NCBI GenBank assembly: GCA_030248295.1
Contig: JASANH010000298.1
Span: 62,001-126,000 of the forward strand
Source: Mesodorylaimus sp. YZB2_4
Lineage: Eukaryota; Nematoda; Enoplea; Dorylaimida; Dorylaimidae
Direction of reading: 5' to 3'
DNA: 64,000 bases
Shown here: positions 43,055-55,675 of the stretch, piece after piece
Layout of the letters: the number at the start of each line of letters is the position of its first letter
How positions within the stretch are numbered: position 1 is the stretch's first letter
Program-made: the position numbers and the translations under genes
Notes under the pieces: model-generated
What the model was told of the DNA's origin: nothing
The model's database searches: none
What the model saw: the letters and a program-made list of their open reading frames with translations, nothing else

Positions 43055-43816
43055 CATTAAAAGATACTGATTGCTTTCTGAGTATTTGCTGGTCTATCAA
43101 GACGGATTGATTTCATCGAGGTAAATTTCGGTACGACCTTGGATATGCGTATAGAACGACCAGACACGCCCTCTCCCAAGGCCAAGGCCGGCGCATGGCC
43201 TTGTGGCCAGATGTAACTAAGCCTGGCAGAGAAAAAATGTCAGCTAGACAAAAACTTCACTGAAGCAAGGCAAGTCTTGCGACTATACATGCGACTGAAA
43301 CATCGACCCATGGTGCTGACGATCCCAGCCTAGGGACGGTCGATAACTATTGCAACCCTAGTCCTGTGATGGGGGTTTCCTTCCCCGTTCGGTGCAGACC
43401 GCCCGGCTGCACGTGCACTTGCACAGGTGCTCTTCCATAGGCCTGACTGAGCAAAGAGAGTCCAGATCAAACCAGATCTAACTGGTTATGTTCCTCGCCA
43501 GGATCGGTCCTTCTGACCGGCCCGCCTAGACTGCCCGTCAGTCATCATCTACTCGTCGATCCGTGCGGTTGGGTCTATTCCCCCAGCTGCCCTTCCCTCG
43601 TAAGTGCATTTCACTTGGTTGGTTGTACCAGCGTAGAGGTGTCCGCATGTCGGCCTGATAAAGGTACGTCTATATTAGCGTCAGTTTCAGTAGGGACCGC
43701 GCAGGGTAGATTCGAACCTTAGTACGCGTGTAGGTGGCCCGATCCACGTACGGGGAGGGTACCACACTATCTCCTACTCGCCAAGGCATGCCTGGCACGA
43801 GGGTTATACAAAGGTA
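43055..43816. mobile_element. 0.76-kb insertion present in left arm only
   Basis: The mirror arm reads straight through from AAGTTTCCTCTCAAGT to GCTCTCCAATGCCC. Here ~762 bp intervene, flanked by (T)AAGT on both sides, a possible 4-5 bp target duplication. Inside are a diverged inverse MITE-A piece (43268-43360) and a tRNA-like segment (43690-43800, B box GGTTCGAATCTACC on the minus strand). No coding frame. Confidence 0.6.
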
Positions 43817-45249
43817 AGTATGCTCTCCAATGCCCATATAAGGCACGCAGTTACATACTATCCGCTGTGTCATTGGCTGTCGAGGGCCTGTGACCAGTCG
43901 CAGGCAAGGGGACCAGCCAGGACACTGAACCCTTCTTCTCAAAGACCTTCCCCCCACCTCAGGCCCAGCAGGAGGAAAGAAAAGCATAGCTTCCATAACA
44001 GTAAAATGCGTAAAATGCGCATTATAAAGCAGTAATTTCGAAGTTTCGCCTACGCCCCGTCAAAGGCGAAACTGCCCAATCCCCTGCGCTTCGCGCCAGC
44101 GTTCATCTTAGCCATCTCCCCTACCTCCCAGCCCCCCTCGCCCAAGCCAGCCGACCTTGCCCATACTTGGCCAGTCGTACGCCCCGATAAATGCAGCATG
44201 TGTACTGACTGTCGAGCCAAGAACATATATAAGCAACCCATAAGCTAAATCCACTTTTCCATCAATCGATATGCCAAGCGACTGACATGTTATCACTGAA
44301 TAATATCATATCAGGAAGGACGATATCATGACCACATTCGAGCCCGTAAGGTTAATTGAATTCTTTAATCTTCGAATAAGGCAAGTCCACCCCCCCCCCC
44401 CCATCCAGAGCCGCAGGTTTGATATGGTCGAGATCATTAGGATTTGACTTCAATAGATCGGATTCGAAATTCGATCGTGCCCCCACGCCATGTGCATTGA
44501 AGACAACGAGCCGCACGCATCGTACTGTTCATCTGAAACGGATCAGGAGATCAGTTTGGACTGTGCTGTTTATCTGCAATTAACACCTTACGAGCCTAGC
44601 TGCCAGCCCTTCTGAGAAAAACAGGGACCTAATTCTGAATTACTGGTTCAGTAGATAAACTTTGCAAGGACAAGAATATGACAGGGGGTTCAAAGTTGGG
44701 ATCAAAATCTGGCACAACAATTTCAAAAACTCGAAGTGGCCAATGACTAACCAGCCCAAATCAGCCGATTAGATACCTCTTGTCCCACAGACTCAGTTAT
44801 TCATACCTAACCCAATTGTTCACTTCAAGCTTTTTGATGCAGTCCATCAACGTTTTGTGTCAATAGCCAATAAAATCGATTTTCCTGTTCCCAATCCTAC
44901 AATAGACGATGACTCAAATTCGGTCCGAAACGAGTGAATGGAGAGAAAATGAATCTAGCAGCTGTTAATTTATACTCCCAAGCTATTGTTAGATAAGCTA
45001 TTTAAAAGAGTGACCAAAATTTCAATCATTTGCTCGCAGAGCATCGTGTCTCATAATCCGAATGCTAGTAGGCTGACTTTGGGGCTGTGATCCTCAGTTT
45101 AATCTCCCTTAACTGCCCAGTTAGTGAACTGCCCGCTTAAGGCACTTGACTGCGCAGTTAAAGTTAATCGCGATTGAGGAACAGGGCCCAGAAGACCAGT
45201 CTTCTGATGCTGGATATAGCCGCCACGGCTAAATCTAGTTACTGGAACA

Positions 45250-45410
45250 TATAGTGCCGCTAATTGCAGACATGCCCACAAAGGTGCGGTCATTCCGCCA
45301 TCTACCGCCAAAAGTTCAAATTCGCCTATTTCGCATGCGCGTGAACTTTTGGCGGTAGATGGCGGAATAAGCGCACCTTTGTGGGCATGTCTGCAATTAT
45401 CGGCACTATA
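45250..45410. mobile_element. Palindromic CCGCCAAAAGTTCA element at the centre
   Basis: Near-perfect palindrome: TGCAGACATGCCCACAAAGG, ATTCCGCCATCTACCG and CCAAAAGTTCA on the left with their complements on the right, around a 23-bp loop (45319-45341). It is the symmetry centre of the second inverted duplication. Confidence 0.8.
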
Positions 45411-47157
45411 TGTTCCGGCTACTAGATATAGCCGTGGCGAGGCATATTTTGTCTTGCTGGAGTGGCGATCGGAAATTAAGTTCCCGACTATTGATCATAA
45501 AAAGTGGGTCGAGTTGCGCAAAGTACAATTCGTCCTGTACAATATCATGGAATTGTCAAATCGCCAGCCGTGCGACGGAGATACGGACGAAGAAATTATG
45601 TAGTATATCCAACATTTACTCGTTTCGGACCGAATTTGAGTCATCGTCTATTGTAGGATTGAACGGGAAAATCGATTTTATTGGCTAGTGACACAAAATG
45701 TTGAGGGACTGCATCAAAATTCTTGAAGTGAACGGGTGAGGTAAGAATAACTAAGTCTGTGGGACAAGAGGTATCTAATCGGCTGATTTGGGCTGGTTAG
45801 TCATTAGCTACTTCGAGTTTTTGAAATTGTTGTGCCAGAGTTTGATCCCAACTTTCAACTCCCTGTCATATTCCTTGTCCTTGCAAGGTTTATCTACTGA
45901 ACCAGTAATTCAGAATTAGGTCCCTGTTTTTCTCAGAAGGGCTGGCAGCTTGGCTCGTAAGGTGTTCAATGCAGATAAACAGCACAGTCCAAACTGATCT
46001 TCTGATCCGTTTCAGATGAACAGTTCGATGCGTGCGGCTCGTTGTCTTCAATGCACTTGGCGTGGGGCACGATCGAATTTCCAATCCGATTTTTTTCAGT
46101 CAAATCCTAATTATCTCGACCGTATCAAACCAACGGCTTTGGATGGGGAGTGGATTTGCCGTATTCAAAGATCAAAGAATTCAATTAATCTTCCGGGCTT
46201 AAATGTGGTCATGATATCGTCCTTCCTGATATGATATTCTTCAGTGATAACATGCCAGTCGCTTGGCATATCGATTGATGGAAAAGTGGATTTAACTTAT
46301 GGGTTGCTTATATATGTTCTTGGCTCGAAAGTCAGTACACATGCTGCATTTATCGGGGCGTACGACTGGCCAAGTATGGGCAAGGTCGGCTGGCTTGGGG
46401 AGGGGGGTTGGGAGGTAGGGGAGATGGTCAAGATGAACGCTGGCGCGAAGCGCAGGGGATTGGGCAGTTTCGCCTTTGACGGGGCGGAGGCGAAACTTCG
46501 AAATTACTGCTTTATAATGCGCATTTTACGCATTTTCCTGTTATGGGAGCTATGCTTTTCTTTCCTCCTGCTGGACCTGAGGTGGGGGAGGGTGTTTAAG
46601 AGGAAGGGTTCACTGTCCTGGCCGGTCCCCTTGCCCACAACTGCGACTGGTCACAGGTTCTCGACAGCCAATGACACAGCGCATAATATGTAACTGCGTG
46701 TCTTATATGGGCATTGGAGAGCAACTTGAGAGGAAACTTCATCAAAAACGGCTTGTGAAATGCGGCATTTGAAAAGCTCAGGATTCAGTAATAGACATGG
46801 TTTTACCTCACAATGTGCATTTAGTGCGTTTCGCCCAACAAGCAACTTTTTGCACAGGGGCAAAGCCACTGTAGGATTATTGCACTACCCCTGTGGAAGC
46901 CGCCATTTCATTGGATAAGTTTGGTGTGCACGTCACCGTATACAGTGTATTTCATCATATGCAGTACATAAAAACCCCACCCGATCCCCGCCCACTCACA
47001 CACACCAAATTAAGTAGCGCAATCGAAATATCTGGCAATACAATACACGGCAGTTGAGAAAGAAAGAGCTCGAAATACATGCCTCGTCGACGCACATGAA
47101 ACAAGAAGCAGCAAATGCATCAGCAGCTGTTCTAGGTTTTAAGCAGAGAGAATGCAC

Positions 47158-47250
47158 AAGCTGGGTCGCAGCCTGGCGAGTTTAGTTGTCCCCCTCTCAC
47201 GCTAGCCGCTCACTTATTGTTAGAAGATATGTTCGACTCCCGCCAGGGTT
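47158..47250 (+). repeat. tRNA-derived SINE head, mirror copy
   Basis: Mirror of 42357-42445: GGGTCGCAGCCTGGCGAGTT, CTCTCACGCTAGCC and TGTTCGACTCCCGCC. Confidence 0.55.
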
Positions 47251-47469
47251 ACAAATGATTGTCAATAGATACTTATGTCCCTCAGCTCTTGAGTGTGTTG
47301 TTAATGCTCCGCTGCATGACTGAAAAAATTTGCTTCAGTGACAAAAATTATGCTGTTACACGTAAAAATCTCGCTTTTTTAAAATTTCTATATGCAACTT
47401 AATCCTCGTTGTCCTCTAGCCATGATCCTCATAAAAGCGTTTTACTCCTAATTCGCGCTAATTGCAGAC

Positions 47470-47582
47470 ATGCCCACAAAGGTGCGGTCATTCCGCCATC
47501 TACCGCCAAAAGTTCACGCGCAGGCGAACTAGGCGAATTTGAACTTTTGGCGGAAAGTGGCGGAATGCCCGCCGCTCAGGAA
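47470..47582. mobile_element. Palindromic CCGCCAAAAGTTCA element, right-end copy
   Basis: CCGCCAAAAGTTCACGCGCAG and GAATTTGAACTTTTGGCGG. It ends the right arm. Confidence 0.7.
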
Positions 47583-50500
47583 TCCTCGTTTTATGCACAA
47601 AATCTAACCGTCATGTCAGCAGACTTCGTGAACCGCATCATTTGTATTTTCCAAGTCATAATTTTGAGTCCTCAGAGTTTTGTGTTTTCTGCGACTGTTT
47701 CACGTTATTCTCTCCCATAGGATCATGCTTGCTAGTGACTCTATCACGCGTACAAGTTTTAATTAATACTGTTCCCCCCTCTTCTGTCAAGTGCATATAT
47801 TTGCTTAGGTAAAGTAGGAGTAAAATGATGGTAATGGGATTCTGTCATCTCTTCTCGGCCTCAATACTTAAAAAGAAACGACAGAATTTCAGTTCAGCTG
47901 AAAAAGAACTATTTTTACGGCTAAAGAGAGCAACGGCAAAATGCCACAATCTCAAGACGCCCAAAAAGTTGCTCCAAAAAGATCAGCTCAAAATCGCCAT
48001 AGATCAAGGGAAATCGCCCTGCGCCTGAGCAGGCTGCTGGGAAATAGGGACGCCAGGGAGTGTCTTAAGACATGGTCGAGGTCGCCCTAGACTTACTGTA
48101 TGACGGCCTGGTGTCCTTGGGTGGGATACCAAGCTGATGGTAAAATGAGCTGGGACTGTCCTAGAATTTAGGACATGCCTTGGGATTTACACTGTATAAG
48201 TGCCCCCCCCTCCACCCCCTACTCAGGACAGCAGGAGCTTAAAACTTCTCCACCAACATTTCCTTGAATTTACTTTCTTGCGCTGTCAAAAAACTCTGAC
48301 CGAGTGCAAGAAATTCGGACCTGACCCTGACTTGACCAGACCTCAAAAAATTTTCTGACCTCGACCCTGACTTCGACCAAGGGTCGGTCAATCGGGGTTT
48401 TGACAGAATTCTGACCTTGACCTTGAGGTCATTTCTAACACTAATGTAATGATCTTGATTGCTCGATGAACAAAGCCAATAAGCCAGAGGGCCAGAGCGA
48501 GACAGGGCCACTCACTTCAATGCCTAACACGCAGAAGCACTCTGCATTTTATAAAGAGCCTAATACACAGGCCTATCCATGATTTTATAAAAGCAAATCC
48601 GAAAGTTCTGGTAAGATGTGAAGTCGGTGCAAAGACACAATGAACATGTATACCCATGTTTGGTCAGGCGATACAGAGTCCGGAAATCATAGAAGCGCTC
48701 CACCATCAGCCTGCCCGATAGCAAGCATGCTACTGTGCGAAATAGTCAAACAGCCTCGCTGTGAATATCCCGTTCGTGAAAATGCTTTCGCGCTCAATTT
48801 TACTAGTCAAGTCTAATGAGTCGACTGATAAACACGAGCTTCGCTCATTTTCAATAGAACCCTAGCGGCAGTGCGGCAATTCAGGAGTTTTCTTTGTGTT
48901 TTTCGCGAAGATGACATAAGAATCATTTCTACCAGAAATGCACCTGCTCACATAAGCTTACTCTATATATAGATTTCCGCAATGGCGGTTTCTATATTGG
49001 TTCACGAGACAGCTGCCGCTTTATGTACTCCTGAGGAAACAAAAGTACAAGCACTCACGAGTTCGGGTAGCTTGGGTATGACGGCAAGGTTATACAACAA
49101 CACGAACCGTGCGACGATGCCAGCTGCTCACGTCGTCGAACTTTCTCACAAAGTTGTTGTTTCAAGGAGACCACAACTTCATGCAAGCAATAAAACTGTG
49201 CTTTCAGCTTCCTTCGTCATCAGTAGTAGTTTTTGCATGATGCGCTCATAAACTAGCAATAATTTTTCTTTTCCGTCTTTTTTTAAAAAGTTTTTCGCGT
49301 TTCCACCTCGTTTTATCGAGATTTTTTTCATGTCCGATTATATTACGGCTGAAACAAACCACAGAGCAATCTTGAAATCTGTTTAACACCATTTTTTAGT
49401 GCCTTTGGAACGGCCAGTATGGCCTCTTCTAATGTAAAAATCGCGCTTTTCTGCTGTCAACAGTGTGCGGTTTTTTTCGACCTAGGATTAATTTTAGCCT
49501 GTCTCATCGACTCATGTACCCGTACTGTACATTATTGCATAGCAACAAAGGGTTCACAAGACATTTACAATAAAGTATAACTGAAAGCATATTCACCTCG
49601 CAGCTATCTTTTACTTTTTCGCGGCGGACGTCGTTAGTACGACGAAACAAAACACAAACGACACCCAACAAACCCCCCCCCCCCAACACCCCACATAGCG
49701 AGATGGAAAATGCAAGGGTTCGAAGGATCAAGGATCAAGTTTTGAGTGTTTAAAGTGACAATCACAGTAGGTACAATGCCATTTCTACTGTAGTCTTACA
49801 GTCATGTCGGCCACTATCTGCGCTAATTGTTTTGGAAACTGCGGTGAATTTTTTCTGACGAGCTCTTTGAAGCTTTTCGTCGACGCGTTTCATTTCCCCT
49901 CCCAGCATGCAATCGAAACTTTATCCCAGAGGATACCTCTGTGACGAGGCATCTCAAGAGACAAGGCAACCACATCTTTTACTTCCTCCACGCCCTAATG
50001 AATACGATTATGCGTATTAACCCCTAGTTGGTCTCACTGTTTGCAGCATCAAGTAGCAACTGTACGATGCCTGTGCTAGAAGATGGTTCTTCCTTTCGTA
50101 CGATTCATGTTTCAATTGAAGTTATTATTGTTTTCGGGCACTTTTTTGGGGTTTGGGGTTTTCGGGCCGCCGTTTGAGAACCGCTTGATCGATTTCGATA
50201 ATTTCTGAGACTAGCATGTCCTACCTATCAACCTATGATACTACCAACCCGGTTTTGCAAAATAATGGCTGGTTGTCGAGATATGCAGATAAAACCGTTT
50301 CGCCCTGTGTTATAACATGCGTTGGGTCTGTGGACCCAAGAGTTCGACCACCTACGGGTTAAGTGGTTTATGGCTATGTGACGCCGATGTCGACTTGAGG
50401 ACATCACACTCGGGCGTTCCATTCATCACAGAGCGAAACAAAGCTGAAAGTTTTATAAGTAATCAAGGACTTTTTGATGGGTCATATGTATGACAGGTCT

Positions 50501-50951
50501 ATTCTTTCATTTACGCAATCCAACCCCATGAGCATGTGAGTCTGAGCGCATCCCTCCGTATCTCCGCCCATTGTCTAGGCGACTAGGTATCCTCGAGGTC
50601 GCGGAAGACCTTGTTAGGCTTTTTACGAATATGCACCAGTATTTGCTAGGCTGGTCGTAGGAAATTAGCTGTATCACACCAACGCATGTGTACATAATTG
50701 AGTTTGACGTAAAAAAATGTCCAGTGGATTTCCAGAGCAGTCGTGTCACGTCTCGCCTAGTGTAGATCCGACATGCTCCGTGAAGCTTTTTAAAAATTTT
50801 ATTGTCTGCAATTAATTTCCATATTTTATAATGTGAACTTCTTTTTTAGGAAAATTCTGACAGAGAAGTATCAAAATTTTTCCGCTGAATCGATCGGCTA
50901 GGAACGCTTTTTAAGTGGAAGAATTCGGCGCATTGCGAAAGGAAGCTCGTC
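47583..50951. other. No firm gene; one TTTGACC-type array
   Basis: 48290-48440 has GACCTGACCCTGACTTGACC-type units. 48130-48215 holds a partial TGTCCTAGAATTTAGGACATG palindrome resembling the ACATGTCCT MITE. 49674-49683 is a C run. An 89-residue frame at 48982-49251 has no recognisable family. Confidence 0.45.
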
Positions 50952-52244
50952 ATGTATTGCGACGTCGGATGTGAATTCCAAGAAGCGTATGAGAGGAATT
51001 TTACCAATTTTACATGTGAACAATGGATCGATTATTGCAAAGCGTAGCAGAAATGGATCAAGACTGGAAACAACATTGGCAAAACGATCAATGTTGGTCT
51101 GCTGCGTGTTGGAGTTTTTGGATTAGTGAGCTACGTGCTCATGATTGTCGTGTTTCGTTTGCCCGACTTTAAAGGAGCGAGTTACATTTATCATAATCGA
51201 TTGTCTACATGGAATTACGCACATGTTTGTGATGGCGCAGGTAGGTGACATATGTTCATTGTACAATGATCGCAACAGGTTTGACTGATCAGGAGGGATC
51301 CTACCTGTGCTGAACAGCCACCCAGACCTGTTCGACAAAAATCCATGAAAGTTCAATGATCCAAAAATTAGTCGCCTAACGGGAAACAGTTCGGAGCTGA
51401 CCACCCCTGTTTTTCTTTACAGGCGGGTTTTGAAAGATTCTTGCCAACTGACAAAACGTGCTATTCCTTTTTTTTCTACATCAAAGTGATCCGAGAGCTG
51501 TGGCTACTTGGCGATGCTATGAAACTGAGCACCAGCATGGTCACTACATTTTTGTCATTGGAGCGTTTCCACAAAAATTCACTAAATTCAATCAACCAAA
51601 AGTTGCTTGGACATTTGTAGCCATTTTATTTTTATTTGGTTTGCTCAGCTTCAGCCCAGCATTTACAGAATCGGTAGAGCAACGAATCGTCAACAATGTG
51701 TCTGTGTGTGTAAGTGTGGTAAAAAATGGCAAAGGTTCGATTGTTGGAGGCGATCGAATTGTTACATTAATCATTTACGCTGTCAAAGGTGTGACCAGCG
51801 TCCTGATGGTCGTGTGCTGCATCGGAGAAGCGCTCGGACCAGTCATAAAGTCTAGAAAAATCACATCCATGTCCTCGGCAGCTCATTCAAAATGGAAGGA
51901 GAATCGGCGTCCATCTTGCTTACAAATTGCAATAGCCATATTGCAAATTATCGATCACGCTATGTGTGTGATCACGTGGACAGGTGGACGTGGACTTTTT
52001 CTCGCAAGTTTTCAAAGTTGATCTCAGCCGTCAGATCATGGGTTATCTTGAAGCCTTTGACCTTCATACAGATCTTTTTTTGTCGTCCCTACGCACTCCA
52101 TACCTTGAATGCATAATGTTTTGGTCCGCCGCCAACAAATTCAGTAATAAAGCTGCCACTCCCGAAATCTTTCTGCAATTCGTCAGTCATTTCACCTATA
52201 CGAGTAAAACACAAGATCATTTAGCGAGGAATAAATTAGGCTAG
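50952..52244 (+). pseudogene. Class-A GPCR-like gene, decayed
   Basis: Exon 1 (50952-51240): an extracellular start with NFTNFTC, a TAG at 51045-51047, then a first membrane segment (GVFGLVSYVLMIVVF) and a GTAGGT donor. Exon 2 from 51423: a frame with TTFLSLERF, resembling the end of helix 3. After a shift near 51575-51595 comes helix 4 (VAWTFVAILFLFGLL), helix 5 (VTLIIYAVKGVTSVLMVV), a loop and helix 6-like IAIAILQIIDHAMCVITW. A further shift gives LSSLRTPYLECIMFW, in the place of NPxxY of helix 7. The order fits rhodopsin-family receptors of the peptide type. Nonsense and frameshifts make it a pseudogene. Confidence 0.5.
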
Positions 52245-52256
52245 TTGCTTATATGG

Positions 52257-52451
52257 CTAAAACAGCTTACAAAAAAAATTTTGAATTTCAGGCTGATAGT
52301 TGTCTCCCGACCTTTTGACGTAGATGATGGAATAGGTATCAAAATAGAGAACGCGATCGTCAAGTTTCTCCAAGTAGCTGTGGAGCTTGAGTCGAGCTTG
52401 TGCAGTCGTATATGCGGCGATGACAGCGTTGGTGTTTGCCATTACCTCCAC
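52257..52451 (-). pseudogene. Family-B DNA polymerase fragment (Polinton/adintovirus type)
   Basis: Reads ANTNAVIAAYTTAQARLKLH then LEKLDDRVLYFDTYSIIYV. This is the palm region around the catalytic motif, where the normal Tyr-x-Asp-Thr-Asp-Ser has the second Asp replaced by Tyr (DTYS). It is only ~60 residues, minus strand, back to back with the GPCR pseudogene. Protein-primed polymerases of this type belong to Polintons, adintoviruses and linear plasmids. Inactive. Confidence 0.65.
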
Positions 52452-53220
52452 GAAGGTCGCGAGACAATGCGGGCCCTCGCAGTAACAATTATTTCGAAAC
52501 GCATTTTAGGGCTCGAAATTTTGAATTTCGCGCTAAGAAGGTGTACATAGTTGCTGAGTGTGCGTATGTGTGCGTCAGTAATCCAATTTAAATTGAAAAA
52601 AGTAGCGTCATGTCTGGACTTTAAGAGCAAAAGAAAGCCGGAATCGGTGGGTCGGAAACTTTAAAGACTTTTTTGTACGTTGTTTCCAGTGAAGTCGGTG
52701 CGAAATATTGTGGCGTGGGACTTTAAAGCAAAAGGTAAGAAATTTCATTATGCTAGAACGGCATCGAAGAAAACGGGGAGGCAAGAAAATTGCTTGCCAG
52801 AAATTGCGTATGAGGCATCCTGACGTGGCCACTGCTAGTCTGGAAAAATATAGGAGGCCGATGCTAGCAAGTTGCAACAGTCCCGTGAAAAGTATAAGGA
52901 GGCTGATGCGGCGAGCGTAAAGAACTCCATGAAAGCATGGGAACAAAAATATCCCAAGATGGCCAAATTAAGGAAAAAGCTATGGCAGCTAAGCAATGCC
53001 GACAAAAAAGCTTTGGCTCAAAGGCGATGAAAGTTGAAAAACGAAGTCAAAGTAGCTGCTGGGAAAAATGCTTTTCGCAAAAAGTGGACGTACGAAATCG
53101 ACTTAAAATACCACTTTTAGTACAAAGGATATTATTAAAAAGAGAGCTTATCGGCTACGTAGATACAAAGAAAACCTCGAAAGCGAACTCAGGCTACAAC
53201 AGCAACGAGATCGTATCGAT

Positions 53221-55629
53221 TTGCTTATCGTTAAAAGGTACCTACGAAATCCAAGTATTGCAATGGTCAGGGCTAGAGTCGGTTCTGTTGAGGGTATGTT
53301 TGCAAGAACGCTCGCAAAAAATCTACGCAAGAAAGACAGAAAAGCTGTGGCCCAGTGCCTTTATGATGCCAAATTGCTGGTTGCCTCAGGCGTTCATGCT
53401 CGAAATAAATGCGCCATGCGTTTTAAAAAAGGCACTCTAGCGTTGCAAAAAGTATCTGAAAAATATTTGAAAAAGGCCAAAACGGCAGGCAACGAGGCAA
53501 CGCTTGAAGATGTGTGCGGAAATGCATCCCACTGCAAAGCTCGAGAGCCTTATTTTTACGATGCTGCATACAAAGTTTGTGATAATGTGACGACATATTG
53601 CAAGGGACTTAATGAAAAATACGATAATGCATCATGGCCATGCAATCGTTTGGGTACTTGCATTCTGCCGAATAATGCATTGATTCGTTTGCTACAAATA
53701 TGCAAACGCATTGTCGAAGAGGAAAATTTCAGGAGCTACTTGGCCACAGGAATTGATAAATGCAAACTTGTGGGGCATCCTAATATCGCGAATACGATCA
53801 GACCTGAAGATATCATGACAGAGAGCACAGTGCCTAGCATGGGCAAACTTGGCCATTCGATAGCATGCTTGCCCGATAACTGCGATAGCGATGTGCTGTT
53901 CTTGCGTCAAATGTCAGTGCATTATGCGTTCATACGTGCGTTGCTGAACGCTGTTTATGAAGTCCAAAAACTGGACAGGGCATTGCACGAAATCGATACT
54001 GCACTGGCAAAAAGGGATGTTAAAAACTTGGAAAAAATTACGTTGCTCTGGTCTGGCTCAGGAGCCGACGTTTCACCCAAGGCAGTGACGGTAGATGAAA
54101 CGGAGGAAAGCACAGAAATAAAACTGAAGTCGCTTCGTTATGCTATCGAATTTTTAAAAGATATTCACCGAAAGCCAATCCGTGTTTGTGCCTCGTGTCG
54201 AATCATGCATTATAAGACCCAAGTGCGGAATGTAAGCTTCGTTTCAGACGAGAAAACGGGTACTGTGAAAGTGTACACTGGCACTAGCCAAAAGAGGGAA
54301 GGTTCAGAAAAACAGTGCAATGATCTGTGGCTGCAATTGTATGGAATTCTAAAAGCGGAGAACAAAGACACTGACAAGACCTGCGTGCCATCGTTGTTTC
54401 TCTGGCTTGACTGGAGGGAGGAAACATTCACCAGTGTCGGTATTTAACAAGCTTGAAGTAGCAGAGACGCCTGCCGAGCTTGCAGACCTGAACGATTTCG
54501 AAAAGCACTTCATACGAAAGGCAAAATGCGTTCAGGTCATTTATCGTCTAGGCACTGTTTAGTCCAAGTTACCAGCGTGGTGCGGAGTGAAAGGACGCAA
54601 AGGCCAGGTTGTGCACTATCCGCTTCCCATCGAAGAGACTCTCCGCACATTGCCTGATCCAAAAAGCATGCCTGATCCCAATTTATTAATCGTGGTCTAT
54701 GGTGTGCCTACAAAAAATAAAATGGTGTGGAAAGCATTGGTTGATGTCGCGAAAATCAAAAAGGCCATCGAAAAGTTAAAGCAGATTAATCCAGAGTATA
54801 CAAACCTGGATGGCGGATGGGAACCACTCAGTGGTCTGGAAATGACGGATGGCGAGCGCGACGAGGAGGTGATTCAAGAATGCGAGGGCTTTGCCAGGCA
54901 GCCCATGGTACGAAAGATTGAAAAGGAAGAGGAAACCAGAATCATGGAGTCGTATACTGTGCACCCACTGTACAAAAAGCGTCAAGACGGTACGAGTTTG
55001 GAGCTGTAACAGATCAGGTGGAGTCCGAGCGAATTGACCCTAGGGGAGAAAAGCTTGACTTAATGTGCTTCCCTCACCTGTTCCCGAATGGCAGGAATGG
55101 CGAAGGGGAAAAGCGAGACTCAAAACTGTCGAATACAGACTTTGTTAAAAGTCTGAAGTACAACGAGAATCCAAAGTTTAGGCATGACCAACAGTACCTC
55201 TTCTACTCGTTGCACAAGTACCAACTTCGTGCCATTGCAAACTCGATAAGCGAGACCCTCCGCAATACGTACGCATACACTGATGTTACCGTGGGCGAGT
55301 TTGTAAGGCGAGTGGCCGCTGGGGAGCAAGAGTTGGAAGCCAACTTGTCCTCCGCCTTTCGAAAAATCCGAGGCACCGCCGAATACTTGGAGCAGCAGCG
55401 CATGGATTTGAGGACCATGGTTCGTGAACTGGGTCCCCCATGCTGGTTCCTCACTTTTAGTGCAGCGGAGTACTCGGATGATTGGCAAGATATGCGCGAT
55501 GTACTGATCGAAGCAAACAAATGCGTGCAGGGCATAAACGAGATAACTAATGGCAAGCGATGCGCCATGGATTCGGTCTTCGCATCAAAGCACTTTCACC
55601 ACAGATTTCTTCACCACTTGGTGAAGTGA
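53221..55629 (+). pseudogene. Helitron Rep/helicase-like protein, N-terminal part, frame-broken
   Basis: 53221-54447 is a 408-codon frame, Lys-rich at first, then Cys-rich (VCASCRIMHYKTQ). A shift near 54400 leads to SPVSVFNKLEVAETP, then a TAG (about 54560) inside the conserved RLGT-x-SKLPAW stretch, and VVYGVPTKNKMVWKALV, typical of invertebrate Helitrons upstream of the Rep region. A shift near 55000 leads to the helitron-helicase-like domain: FPHLFPNGRNGEGEKR, FRHDQQYLFYSLHKY, LGPPCWFLTFSAAEYSDDW. Another shift near 55620 gives TDFFWRVEYQARGAPHY, where MITE-A interrupts. The rest resumes at 55864. Confidence 0.75.
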
Positions 55630-55675
55630 CTGATTTCTTTTGGCGAGTGGAGTACCAGGCTAGGGGTGCGCCTCA

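Larger units (their letters stand above)
42026..45318 (+). repeat. Second inverted duplication, left arm
   Basis: Inverse of 45342-47582, clearly older than the first duplication (frequent mismatches and small indels). It carries two insertions missing from the other arm: a SINE at ~42455-42640 and a 0.76-kb block at 43055-43816. Shared markers include GAGCTGAGGGACATA, GCCAATGACACAGCG and CTCAAATTCGGTCCGAAACG in opposite orientations. Confidence 0.85.
45342..47582 (-). repeat. Second inverted duplication, right arm
   Basis: Mirror of 42026-45318 without the two insertions. Open frames inside (for example 46244-46693) are not supported as genes, since the mirror copies are broken. Confidence 0.85.

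Noticed and set aside
46244..46693. 149-codon frame in the right arm of the second inverted duplication.
   Set aside because: The mirror copy is broken and there is no domain; it is a frame kept open by low stop density.
6905..47250. Functional tRNA genes at the A/B-box regions.
   Set aside because: The heads do not fold to a canonical anticodon arm (no U33, mismatched stem), and copies are followed by unrelated tails. They are SINE heads.
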